Assembly: GCA_946478915.1 (NCBI GenBank)
Contig: CAMLER010000133.1
Location: 1 to 10,078 of the forward strand
Direction: 5' to 3'
DNA: 10,078 bases
Source of the DNA: an uncultured Chryseolinea sp.
Lineage (GTDB): Bacteria > Bacteroidota > Bacteroidia > Cytophagales > Cyclobacteriaceae
Shown one piece after another: positions 1-7,032 of this stretch. Under the pieces are notes generated by a model, which did not search any database, was not told the DNA's origin, and was given only the letters and a program-made list of their open reading frames with translations. Position numbers and translations under genes: made by a program. Within the stretch, counting starts at the first letter, position 1; every line of letters begins with the position of its first letter.

Positions 1-61
1 AAAGGGTGGGTCGAAATATGCTGGCCACCGCAATTTGACCGGGCCACCGCACCGGCAGACA
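1..61. mobile_element. Putative end of an IS21-family insertion sequence (partial, cut by window edge)
   Basis: The sequence shows a GC-rich array with a period of about 19 bp. GGCCACCGCA occurs at 23-32 and again at 42-51, and a diverged, partly mirrored unit (GGTGGGTC) lies at 5-12. Arrays of this look, with GGTGGGTC and TTTGACCGG words, are familiar from the termini of IS21-family elements in Bacteroidota, where they act as transposase (IstA) binding sites. The element body would lie to the left of the window. A boundary near the CA at 60-61 would fit the TG...CA ends of the family, but neither the transposase genes nor a target duplication can be seen. The call rests on pattern memory and could be wrong. 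Confidence 0.4.
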
Positions 62-120
62 TCCAAGGACGTAACTCTCGTTAATATCATGTCGTTCTTT
101 TTCAGCAGGCGCTAAATAGT

Positions 121-136
121 GGTTATACGGTTATAC
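121..136. repeat. Perfect 8-bp tandem duplication (GGTTATAC x2)
   Basis: GGTTATAC occurs at 121-128 and again at 129-136. The second copy can also pair with GGTAACC at 143-149 around an AATAA loop with a 2-nt bulge. A further small dyad, GTTCG (150-154) and CGAAC (163-167), follows. Together these make 121-167 a small structured stretch about 60 bp from the putative IS end. No function is assigned. Confidence 0.5.
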
Positions 137-220
137 CAATAAGGTAACCGTTCGTCTGCGCGCGAACAGGGAGTGGGTCGTACGTCGTCCGCTACGAACG
201 CCCCTCGACCGAACCCTAAA

Positions 221-251
221 CTTTGAATTTTGAACACTTTGAACCTGGAAC
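221..251. repeat. Degenerate TTTGAA tandem repeat
   Basis: TTTGAA occurs at 222-227, 229-234 and 238-243, with a degenerate fourth unit CTGGAAC at 245-251, giving a spacing of 7-9 bp. The array ends 13 bp before the stop codon of the GH3 fusion gene, so it lies in that gene's 3' flank on the minus strand. It is too irregular for a simple microsatellite and has no hairpin potential, so it is not a convincing terminator. Confidence 0.55.
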
Positions 252-263
252 TCTTATTTGTTG

Positions 264-3233
264 TTAAAGTGGCCCATCCGCCTTCATCGCGTCATACAAT
301 ACCTGTTGAATTTGTGTTCTTGTATTAAGCCGATATAATCTGGTGTTATCGCGTGTGGGGTTAACGCGATTAGAAAGGAAAATGTACAACAAACCCGTTT
401 TCGGATCCATCCATGTTATCGTCCCGGTAAATCCGGTATGACCAAAGCTCAGCGGGCCAGCATCTTTTGCCGTATTATTATTCTCGCCCTGGTATACAAG
501 GTTCGGTTTATCAAATCCCAAAGCTCTCCTGTTGTTGTTTTCGGGAAACTGAGTCCGCGTCCATTCCTTTAACGTCTCCTCTTTTATGTAACGTTGACCG
601 CCGTACTCTCCCATATCCAGGTACATCTGCATTAGTTTTGCAAGATCATTTGCATTTGCGAACAGACCGGCGTGACCGGATACACCCCCCAACATGATCG
701 CACCTTCGTCATGAACTGTACCATGAATAGGCTCATGGCGAAAAGAGTAGTCATGTTCAGTCGGAACGATTTCCTTTTTTGAAAATTTTGCTAATGGATT
801 ATAGGTGAGGGAAGTCGCGCCTAAAGGCGCATAAAAATTACCCTGAATATAAGAGACAAAATCCTGATCAATCATACTCTCCACAACGCGTGGAGCAAGA
901 ATAAAAAAGAAATCCGAGTAAACATATTTCTTCTCTGCCTCTAATGGCGACTTCCTTATTGCCTTCACAATTTTCTCCGGATACTTTCGATTCAGATACA
1001 TTTGATCGGTAAGCCTTATAGGGTATCGTTTTGATGAATCATTCTTAATGGTGAACCATTTGTAACGCCCATTTTCTTTGATCGTATTTTTCCAAAATGG
1101 AATCCATGGTCTAAAGCGGGCCTGATGAGTGAGGATATCATACATAGGGATTGCTGCTTTGTTCGATCTCCTGAATTTGGGAAGGTGATCACCCAGTGTT
1201 GCATCAAGTTTGAACGTACCCTCATCATATAGCTTCATCAGGGCAGGCAATCCGGTGGATATTTTTGTGATCGAAGCAAGATCATACAAATCGCCGAGCT
1301 TCACCTTCACCGTATCGCTATAATCGTGAAAACCGTATGCCTTATGCATTATGATCTTTTTATCTTTCGCCACCAGGATCTGACAACCAGGAATCGCTCT
1401 TACAGAGAGTGCCTGATTGACCAAAGAGTCTACCCTTGATAGAACACCCGAGTCCATGCCCGCATCTTCTGGAAGGGTATATTTGAATCTGATACCACCG
1501 GTTAGGACGATTCCGTCGCCACTGGAAAATTTTTCACCAATGCTAACGGGTAGCCTACCCCCGGACCCAATTCCGCCGAAGATCAACTGCCCTGCGAGTT
1601 CCTCTGCATCGCGATTATCCTGATAGGTGACAATCAATCCATCAGCATCATCGATGTAATCTATGCTGTCGAGGACATAGGGATTTTTGAATACGGTAAT
1701 AACAGCGTTTTTCTGCTTCGCAAGTTCGCCAACAAATTGTACGACGTCCTCTGAAAGGTTAAGAGTATTCAGGGGGCGCGCGCGATCGTCATGTAACCCG
1801 GCGATAACGAGGTTGTATCTTTTCAGCTGTAACTTTACTGAATCCAGCACAGAGACATCCGCATCCTTAGGAATGATAAAATGGCTTACTGATGTGTACA
1901 ACCCTAACGTTCGTTGAAAATCAGTCAAATGGTTTTTGCCAATTGAGACCGACGCAACGCTTAGGCTATCTAAACGACGAATCGGTATCAAATTCTGCTC
2001 GTTCTTTAAGACAGTTATTGCAGACTCAATCAAATTCCTTTTCAGCAATCGCGACTGCGGCGTATTAAGATCGTTCACTATATTTTCTAATTTTATCTGT
2101 GGGCGCTTATTTAATCCGACCCAATATTTTACGGCCAGGACCTTCCTGCACTTGTCATCAATTTCTTTTTGACTGATTAACCCCTGTCGAAGAGCTTTTT
2201 TCACTTCCGAAATCGTGCGTGAAACGTCTTCAGTAAACTCGAGCAAATCATTCCCGGCGATCAGCGCATCCCGATCGATGACGCCGGGTGGGTTGCTCGC
2301 CGTTACCGCCTGCATGTTCATCGCATCGGTAACCACCAGACCGTTAAACCCCAATTCTCCTCTCAGCAAATCTGTAATTATCGGCTTTGATAGTGTAGAT
2401 GGACGAGCAACGGAGTCCAGGGCAGGGATGTTTAAATGTGCGACCATGATGCCACCTATTCCAGCTTTAACAGCTTCCCGAAAAGGATAAAGTTCGAGCG
2501 AATCGAGGCGCTCGCGCGGATGATCTATTTGTGGCAGAGCGAAATGTGAATCTGTTTCTGTATCTCCGTGACCGGGGAAATGCTTTGCTGTCGCAAGAAC
2601 CCTGTTATCCTGCATACCATCAATATAAGCCAGGGCCTTTCTTGTGACGTCCAACTTATTTTCACCGAATGATCGATAATTAATGACCGGGTTACGCGGA
2701 TTGTTGTTAACATCCATCACCGGAGCAAAATTAATATGCACACCGAGTCGCTTTAACTGTTGGGCTACATGCACACCCATTTTATAAACCATACTATCAT
2801 TGGCAACCGCTCCCAATGTCATCTGAAAGGGATAACTGATCGTACTATCGAGTCTCATTCCAAGGCCCCACTCGGCATCCATGGCTATAAGCAACGGGAC
2901 AGCGGAGGAAGCCTGATAGCGATTAATTAATGTGGCCTGACGAACAGGACCACCTTGAAAAAATATAAGCCCTCCGATTTTTTGTTCTCGTATCAGCTTT
3001 AGAATTTCATCCGTATGTTCTTCATTCCGGTTCGAAAAGGCTGCAACCATGATAAGTTGAGCAATGCGCTCATCTGGATTTAGGCGGTTAAGCACGGAGT
3101 CCACCCATGGGCTATGCAAGTATTGATGGAATGGCGGTGGTGTGCCTATTGACTGCTGTGCAACGGCCGGGTGTGCCTCCAGAAGTATAGTAAGACCCAT
3201 TGCCATGGCAAAAAATATTCGACTCATAGTCAT
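264..3233 (-). CDS. Exported GH3 beta-N-acetylglucosaminidase fused to a beta-lactamase-fold serine hydrolase (NagZ-AmiE-like fusion)
   Basis: This 989-residue protein has two enzyme domains. A signal peptide (about residues 1-26, ending AVA before QQS) indicates export. Residues about 40-375 are a GH3 domain of NagZ type: KHFPGHGD at 217-224, the NagZ-specific D228-S-H230 general acid/base dyad, and the nucleophile D303 in VTDAMNM. Residues about 380-585 resemble the GH3 C-terminal alpha/beta region. Residues about 590-985 are a beta-lactamase-fold serine hydrolase with S654-x-x-K657, Y772-S-D and H932-T-G. In Bacillus subtilis, separate NagZ and AmiE proteins with these two folds successively remove GlcNAc and the stem peptide from muropeptides; the fusion is inferred to do both in the periplasm or outside the cell. 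The reading frame extends upstream to a TTG at 3251, but ATG at 3233 (or 3227) fits the signal peptide better. There is no sign of a disrupted frame. It is not expected to be an antibiotic-resistance beta-lactamase. Confidence 0.9.
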   Translation of the reverse strand: MTMSRIFFAMAMGLTILLEAHPAVAQQSIGTPPPFHQYLHSPWVDSVLNRLNPDERIAQLIMVAAFSNRNEEHTDEILKLIREQKIGGLIFFQGGPVRQATLINRYQASSAVPLLIAMDAEWGLGMRLDSTISYPFQMTLGAVANDSMVYKMGVHVAQQLKRLGVHINFAPVMDVNNNPRNPVINYRSFGENKLDVTRKALAYIDGMQDNRVLATAKHFPGHGDTETDSHFALPQIDHPRERLDSLELYPFREAVKAGIGGIMVAHLNIPALDSVARPSTLSKPIITDLLRGELGFNGLVVTDAMNMQAVTASNPPGVIDRDALIAGNDLLEFTEDVSRTISEVKKALRQGLISQKEIDDKCRKVLAVKYWVGLNKRPQIKLENIVNDLNTPQSRLLKRNLIESAITVLKNEQNLIPIRRLDSLSVASVSIGKNHLTDFQRTLGLYTSVSHFIIPKDADVSVLDSVKLQLKRYNLVIAGLHDDRARPLNTLNLSEDVVQFVGELAKQKNAVITVFKNPYVLDSIDYIDDADGLIVTYQDNRDAEELAGQLIFGGIGSGGRLPVSIGEKFSSGDGIVLTGGIRFKYTLPEDAGMDSGVLSRVDSLVNQALSVRAIPGCQILVAKDKKIIMHKAYGFHDYSDTVKVKLGDLYDLASITKISTGLPALMKLYDEGTFKLDATLGDHLPKFRRSNKAAIPMYDILTHQARFRPWIPFWKNTIKENGRYKWFTIKNDSSKRYPIRLTDQMYLNRKYPEKIVKAIRKSPLEAEKKYVYSDFFFILAPRVVESMIDQDFVSYIQGNFYAPLGATSLTYNPLAKFSKKEIVPTEHDYSFRHEPIHGTVHDEGAIMLGGVSGHAGLFANANDLAKLMQMYLDMGEYGGQRYIKEETLKEWTRTQFPENNNRRALGFDKPNLVYQGENNNTAKDAGPLSFGHTGFTGTITWMDPKTGLLYIFLSNRVNPTRDNTRLYRLNTRTQIQQVLYDAMKADGPL

Positions 3234-3346
3234 ATTTGCTTGTAGATACAAAATCCGATTTGGGCTCTAATGTAAGTATATCGAAGGCAATAATTTCACG
3301 CTGAACGGCATAACCAAAGAAGGTGGTGTGGGGCCTTGTCGTTTGA

Positions 3347-3375
3347 TTGACAGTTTTTAGGGTTCAAAGTATAAA
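3347..3375 (+). promoter_or_regulatory. Sigma70-like promoter upstream of the YkuD_2 transpeptidase gene
   Basis: TTGACA (3347-3352) is followed after exactly 17 bp by TATAAA (3370-3375), which is 11 of 12 positions of the classical -35/-10 consensus. Transcription would start near 3382, leaving a leader of about 40 nt before ATG 3423. Primary sigma factors of Bacteroidota usually prefer TTG/TAnnTTTG elements, so such a clean enterobacterial-type match is unexpected and may be partly chance. Confidence 0.45.
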
Positions 3376-3422
3376 TAAGGGAACTTTTTTTGGAAGGATT
3401 GTATTTGTTTGAAATGCCGCCA

Positions 3423-4160
3423 ATGAAGAAAACCCTCAATTGCTCCTCTTTTCACAAATACATATTCATCTTAGGGTTTTTAATTATAATGCCATGCATG
3501 GCGTTCAATCTTACTTCAGTGACAGATGGAATGGCATTGTACAACGCTATCCATTTTGGGGATTCGGAACGACCTCAATTCGATGTATTCGAAAAAGCAC
3601 TTGCCGGGTATCAACTGTTAGCACAATCGGGCAAAATTTCGAACAAAGAAGTTCTGACGATAATTGACTTCCGTAGATCATCAAATGAAAAAAGACTTTG
3701 GGTTATTGATCTGAAAGAAAAGAAGATATTATTTCACACATTGACAGCCCATGGCAGAAACACCGGCAATCTGTTTGCTGAAAGTTTTTCAAACGTCCCT
3801 AACTCAAATCAGAGCAGTCTCGGTTTTTACATCACTGGACAAAAATATATTGGTAAGCATGGTGTATCACTCAAATTGCATGGTGTAGAAAAAGGAATCA
3901 ACGATATGGCTGAAGCTCGCGCCATAGTGATGCATGGCGCAGATTATGTTAGCGATTCATACATTAAAAAATATGGCCGGCTGGGAAGAAGTTTTGGTTG
4001 TCCAGCGGTGCCCATGGGTTTACATGAGGAGCTTATCCCAATTCTTGCTGGCGGAACCTGTCTTTTCATTTATTACCCTGATGCACGATACCTGGCTAAG
4101 ACCGAATTCAATATTGCGCCAGAAATTTTTACAACAGATGTGAAGACGTCTGAACGGTAG
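3423..4160 (+). CDS. Exported murein L,D-transpeptidase, YkuD_2-type catalytic domain
   Basis: This 245-residue protein starts with an uncleaved-anchor or signal-peptide-like segment (MKK, then hydrophobic residues about 12-28), so it should act in the periplasm. The body matches the YkuD_2 (murein L,D-transpeptidase catalytic domain) family: VLTIIDFRRSSNEKR at about 77-91, the FHTLTAHGRNTG block at 104-115, GKHGVSLKLHG at 144-154, the catalytic histidine H171 in VMHGADYVS, and the catalytic cysteine C193 in GRSFGCPAVP. Such enzymes form or edit L,D cross-links between peptidoglycan stem peptides. The frame is open to a TTG at 3390 and an ATG at 3414; ATG 3423 is preferred because it places MKK directly before the hydrophobic segment. 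The gene diverges from the GH3 fusion and converges on the flavin-binding gene 12 bp away. The family is clear; the exact reaction is inferred. Confidence 0.92.
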   Translation: MKKTLNCSSFHKYIFILGFLIIMPCMAFNLTSVTDGMALYNAIHFGDSERPQFDVFEKALAGYQLLAQSGKISNKEVLTIIDFRRSSNEKRLWVIDLKEKKILFHTLTAHGRNTGNLFAESFSNVPNSNQSSLGFYITGQKYIGKHGVSLKLHGVEKGINDMAEARAIVMHGADYVSDSYIKKYGRLGRSFGCPAVPMGLHEELIPILAGGTCLFIYYPDARYLAKTEFNIAPEIFTTDVKTSER

Positions 4161-4182
4161 CGAAAAAAAAATCTATTTTTCG
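4161..4182. terminator. AT-rich convergent hairpin between two genes
   Basis: CGAAAAA (4161-4167) pairs with TTTTTCG (4176-4182) around an 8-nt loop, directly after the stop codon of the plus-strand transpeptidase. It overlaps the stop codon of the minus-strand gene, which is followed on its own strand by a run of nine T. The position suits a bidirectional terminator, but the stem is weak because it is mostly A-T. Confidence 0.4.
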
Positions 4183-4619
4183 AATCTGCCTGAAATTTCA
4201 TCAATAGAAATTCTGTAGAACACGGGTTTCCGCGCCTTTTCAACTTGCCCTGGCGAATCGTTGAAGGGGTGAGGCATCACTGTGTCACTCATTGTGTACC
4301 CCATAAATCGATCCTGAAGAATCTTTTTCACCTCCTTCTGTTCCTGAAGTGTTTCTAACTCCTCGTACTTTCCCCACAAGATTACCGTCCTCCATTTATT
4401 CAAGCTCTCACGACTCTCCACTTCAAAGCATACTTTTGCGTTTTTCCGCATCATTCTAATCTTTAAGCCTTCTTTGGAATGCGCATAAATATGTTCTTTA
4501 TGAAAAACGTATGCCACCGGTACAACGTAGACTTTACCGGCAGCATAACATCCTATCCGACCCACTAGCTCAGATCTTAGTACATATTCGCATTGTTTCT
4601 GTGTTAAAGTACCCAGCAT
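4173..4619 (-). CDS. Pyridoxamine 5'-phosphate oxidase-like FMN-binding split-barrel protein
   Basis: This 148-residue cytosolic protein is full length for the small flavin split-barrel family that includes NimA-like proteins (Pyridox_ox_2 type). Recognisable blocks are GRIGCYAAGKVYVVPVAY (about 20-37), IYAHSKEGLKIRMMRKN (about 44-60), VCFEVES (63-69) and the KWRTVILWGKYEEL strand (75-88). These blocks form the FMN-binding barrel of a homodimer. Members bind FMN (some haem or F420); most have no proven substrate and several are linked to nitro-compound or redox stress. Starting at ATG 4619, the gene lies 70 bp downstream of the lipoprotein transpeptidase gene on the same strand, so the two could be co-transcribed. 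No Shine-Dalgarno sequence is visible. A nitroimidazole-resistance role should not be assumed. Confidence 0.88.
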   Translation of the reverse strand: MLGTLTQKQCEYVLRSELVGRIGCYAAGKVYVVPVAYVFHKEHIYAHSKEGLKIRMMRKNAKVCFEVESRESLNKWRTVILWGKYEELETLQEQKEVKKILQDRFMGYTMSDTVMPHPFNDSPGQVEKARKPVFYRISIDEISGRFEK

Positions 4620-4677
4620 AGTCAGAACATTTAAGGTTTTCTATCTTTAGTACAATATACTACACGAGGACAGAAGA

Positions 4678-4690
4678 ATTAAGTCTTAAT
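4678..4690. repeat. 13-bp palindrome between the two minus-strand genes
   Basis: ATTAAG-T-CTTAAT is a perfect palindrome with one central base. It overlaps the stop codon of the lipoprotein transpeptidase gene and lies about 60 bp upstream of the flavin-binding gene. It has too small a loop to be an ordinary hairpin terminator; it could be an operator or chance in AT-rich DNA. Confidence 0.3.
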
Positions 4691-6114
4691 TAATACTCGG
4701 CATTATCCTGCACCGGATACAAATTGGCAATTAGCTTTTGGTCCAGCCTGTAAATATCATCGTAGATTAAAAGCTTTCCATCTTTCATTTCACAAGTATA
4801 GTACCGGATATGAATAGGGACGGACGGCGCTAAATTGATGGTGACTTTCTTTTCCGTTTTTAAATATTTATCCAATGTCTCTGATGAGATCTTCGAACGG
4901 CCCTTGATCAAATAGTGTGCGAACTCATAGGCTTTCTCCATGCGAATACATCCGTGACTTAACGCCCTCACCCTATTATTAAATAATCTCTTTGCGTTGG
5001 TATCGTGAACGAATACAGCGTAGGGATTATCAAAAACAAATTTCAAAACGCCCAACGAATTCTCCTTCCCTTCTCTTTGTCTTAACGTGTAGGGAAAATT
5101 ATTCGGCGTCAGCTGCTTCCAATCAATAGCGGAAGGATCCTGTACTTTCCCACTTCTATCCAGTACATCAAAGTTATTCCGTGTCAGGAAGGCAGTATCC
5201 TTCTTGAGTGCTGGTAAATATTCCTGAACAGAAATTTTACGAGGAACATACCAATACGGAAACACGGTGAAGCATTCGATTTTACTGCTGAAGCGCGGGG
5301 TCTCGTTGCTTCGCCTTCCAACAATAACCCTTGAATCCAATACCACTTTACCATTTTCGACAACGTAGAACATATAGGCAGGGACATTAACCCAAGCGTA
5401 TGTACCTTCAAGAGAAGCGGTCTCAGTTCTCCACCGTTCAAGATTGACTTCAAGGGTTCTTACATCCCGATGAACGGCACTTGAATCGTATGTCATACCC
5501 TTTAGGAGCAACGCCCGATCCGCTGCTCTCGCAGTATCCAGGATATTGTTAAGCGCAATCCTCAAGTCACGATATCCCTTCGTTGTAGGCTCCTGCGATT
5601 CCAAAACTGCCTTTACACTTAATATATTTAAAGAATCCGTAAGATTTTCAACCTTCAAACTATCTAATATTGAATGCGTCTTTATAAGACGTCCCTTCTT
5701 CAAATCGTTAGCCATACCCAGGAATGCATCGGACAACAAGATCTCCAGCCGAAGCACATCTTGTAAATCTGTCAATTCTGCCTTTTGTGAAATTTCGAGG
5801 AAATGATAGTCTTGAGGCAATAGCCCATATCTTCTGGCGTTACCGATCAAGTCTAGCATCGATCTGGCTTTTTCTGTCAGCATGTTGTTCTCAAGCCACA
5901 AAGGCTTAAATTTCCTGTTATCATAAAAGAAAAACAACTCTTTGCTATAGCGGAGGTTTTGATACATCTCGTCGCTAAAACTATCCGGTACTGAAGCGGG
6001 GACAAAAACTGCAGGACCTTCGTTCACTCTTTCGATTGGATGCGTTGTCAATCTTTGCTGGCATCCGGCTGCAAAAATCAGGAGGATTATGAACTGAATC
6101 GAAAAATGCTTCAT
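4690..6114 (-). CDS. Lipoprotein L,D-transpeptidase of the YcbB type lacking a peptidoglycan-binding domain
   Basis: This 474-residue protein begins with a lipoprotein signal peptide ending in the lipobox A15-A-G-C18, so it should be lipid-anchored in the envelope. Residues about 50-200 resemble the YcbB scaffold domain (YDNRKFKPLWLENNMLT, then GLLPQDYH). Residues about 225-275 carry the family block NLERWRTE...VNVPAYMFYVVENGKVVLDSRVIVG. The YkuD catalytic region contains H370-D371 and S386-H-G-C389-I-R, C389 being the catalytic cysteine. The enzyme is expected to make 3-3 cross-links between diaminopimelate residues of peptidoglycan using tetrapeptide donors. In the Escherichia coli enzyme a peptidoglycan-binding domain sits before the NLERWR block; here only about 20 residues separate the scaffold from it, so that domain appears to be missing. 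ATG 6114 is the only start that gives an intact signal peptide. The leader lacks a Shine-Dalgarno sequence. Confidence 0.93.
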   Translation of the reverse strand: MKHFSIQFIILLIFAAGCQQRLTTHPIERVNEGPAVFVPASVPDSFSDEMYQNLRYSKELFFFYDNRKFKPLWLENNMLTEKARSMLDLIGNARRYGLLPQDYHFLEISQKAELTDLQDVLRLEILLSDAFLGMANDLKKGRLIKTHSILDSLKVENLTDSLNILSVKAVLESQEPTTKGYRDLRIALNNILDTARAADRALLLKGMTYDSSAVHRDVRTLEVNLERWRTETASLEGTYAWVNVPAYMFYVVENGKVVLDSRVIVGRRSNETPRFSSKIECFTVFPYWYVPRKISVQEYLPALKKDTAFLTRNNFDVLDRSGKVQDPSAIDWKQLTPNNFPYTLRQREGKENSLGVLKFVFDNPYAVFVHDTNAKRLFNNRVRALSHGCIRMEKAYEFAHYLIKGRSKISSETLDKYLKTEKKVTINLAPSVPIHIRYYTCEMKDGKLLIYDDIYRLDQKLIANLYPVQDNAEY

Positions 6115-6197
6115 TGATTGATTAATATAGTCTGCGCTGATGCGTCATTGGTGACATGTGTAAACTTAAAACAACAATAAGATCCGCAGAATTTCCC

Positions 6198-6215
6198 TGA
6201 GATGAATCATCCTCA
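6198..6215. promoter_or_regulatory. Imperfect dyad in the divergent transpeptidase/OsmC intergenic region
   Basis: GATGA-A-TCATC (6201-6211) is a perfect 11-bp palindrome, and TGA (6198-6200) and TCA (6213-6215) extend it with one bulged base. It lies between divergent start codons at 6114 and 6291, a natural place for an operator. There is no independent support. Confidence 0.3.
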
Positions 6216-6218
6216 ATT

Positions 6219-6232
6219 CTGATAAACGTCAG
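6219..6232. promoter_or_regulatory. CTGA-N6-TCAG dyad, possible Crp/Fnr-type operator upstream of the OsmC gene
   Basis: CTGATAAACGTCAG ends 58 bp before ATG 6291. Read on the opposite strand, the dyad at 7896-7909 shares 11 of its 14 bases (CTGATA-N3-GTCAG). The TGAT...RTCA half-sites loosely resemble Crp/Fnr-superfamily sites. Such dyads are short enough to arise by chance. Confidence 0.3.
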
Positions 6233-6290
6233 GTAAGAATGACAGCAGCGCCTATAACTTGGCAATACAAAATATATTAAAGTCAAAATT

Positions 6291-6767
6291 ATGGTACATC
6301 ACCAATATATAGTTGAAGTGCGCTGGGACTCAGCGCGCAAAGGAGTTATGTGTTCGCCTGATCTAACGGTGTCGCCAAACGAAAGAGGTTGCATTGAGGT
6401 TGCTACTCCACCTCAGTTCCCAAAGGGAATGCCTGGAATCTGGTCACCCGAGCACTTATTTACGGCCGCAGTAAGCAGTTGTTTCATGACAACCTTTTTA
6501 GCTATTGCTGAAAACTCAAAACTCGAGTTCGAATCGTTTGGTTGCAAAGCAACGGGGACCCTGGAACACGTAGATGGGAAGTTTTTAATGTCGGAAGTTT
6601 TACTGGAGCCAAGCGTCACGGTTTTGTATAGCAAAGATTTGGATCGTGCAGAACGTGTACTGCAACGCACCGAAGCAAATTGCCTTATTACTAATTCAAT
6701 AAAATCTAAGGTTTCGATGCAGACTCATGTGAGCCTGGCTGAGGAACTGAACTCTGAGGTAGGGTAA
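6291..6767 (+). CDS. OsmC family peroxiredoxin-like protein
   Basis: This 158-residue cytosolic protein is the normal length for the OsmC/Ohr superfamily. Two redox cysteines are in their expected places: C64 in WSPEHLFTAAVSSCFMTTFL (51-70), with the conserved E54, and C131 in EANCLITNSIK. Family members are homodimers that reduce organic hydroperoxides through these cysteines. The WSPEHLF and NCxITNS forms place it in the OsmC-like branch rather than among classical Ohr enzymes. It stands alone: the upstream neighbour diverges and the downstream neighbour converges. The ATG at 6291 follows an A-rich leader without a Shine-Dalgarno sequence. The dyads at 6198-6215 and 6219-6232 are candidate operators. 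Function as a thiol peroxidase is inferred from family membership; the physiological substrate is unknown. Confidence 0.93.
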   Translation: MVHHQYIVEVRWDSARKGVMCSPDLTVSPNERGCIEVATPPQFPKGMPGIWSPEHLFTAAVSSCFMTTFLAIAENSKLEFESFGCKATGTLEHVDGKFLMSEVLLEPSVTVLYSKDLDRAERVLQRTEANCLITNSIKSKVSMQTHVSLAEELNSEVG

Positions 6768-6839
6768 CCTTGACATGACAGGATTCTGTATCTGCCGACG
6801 CTTGTATTACTATTAAGGGATTAATCCTACTTTGGCTAG

Positions 6840-6865
6840 TTAGAAAAAAGGAATAAGGAATAGGG
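6840..6865. repeat. AGGAATA-word repeat, copy 1
   Basis: TAGAAAAAAGGAATAAGG followed by AATAGGG is a degenerate tandem of GGAATA words. A same-orientation copy lies at 7782-7806, differing by one substitution in the TAGAAA(A/C)AAGGAATA stretch and a one-base length change. It sits just inside the left outer arm of the inverted-repeat element and has no counterpart in the right arm. Confidence 0.5.
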
Positions 6866-7007
6866 ATGATGAATTTACTTTTTACCGCGAAGGCGCTATG
6901 GCGCCAAGGCACAGTAAAAAGCACCATAAGTTGGACCTTCAGTTGCAGCTTTGCAGCAAGTCGCGTGAGCCTGAACGACCTGAATGACGCAAAGCCAGCA
7001 CCTTTGC

Positions 7008-7032
7008 GGCTGACCTTTCGTCTCGGTCAGCC
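7008..7032. other. 8-bp hairpin inside the inverted-repeat element
   Basis: GGCTGACC (7008-7015) and GGTCAGCC (7025-7032) form a perfect 8-bp GC-rich stem with a 9-nt loop near the centre of the element. It would form on either strand and is not followed by a T run, so it is better explained as the apex of a larger fold than as a simple terminator. Confidence 0.55.

Noticed and set aside
264..3251. Calling the GH3 fusion a beta-lactamase resistance gene, or starting it at TTG 3251
   Set aside because: The SxxK/YSD/HTG set is shared by esterases, D-peptidases and AmiE-type amidases, and the NagZ fusion points to wall recycling. The TTG start adds residues in front of an otherwise normal signal peptide that begins at an ATG.
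6115..6290. A further dyad, GTCA-TTGG-TGAC, in the OsmC/transpeptidase intergenic region
   Set aside because: A 4-bp stem with a 4-nt spacer is expected by chance many times in this window and has no matching copy elsewhere.
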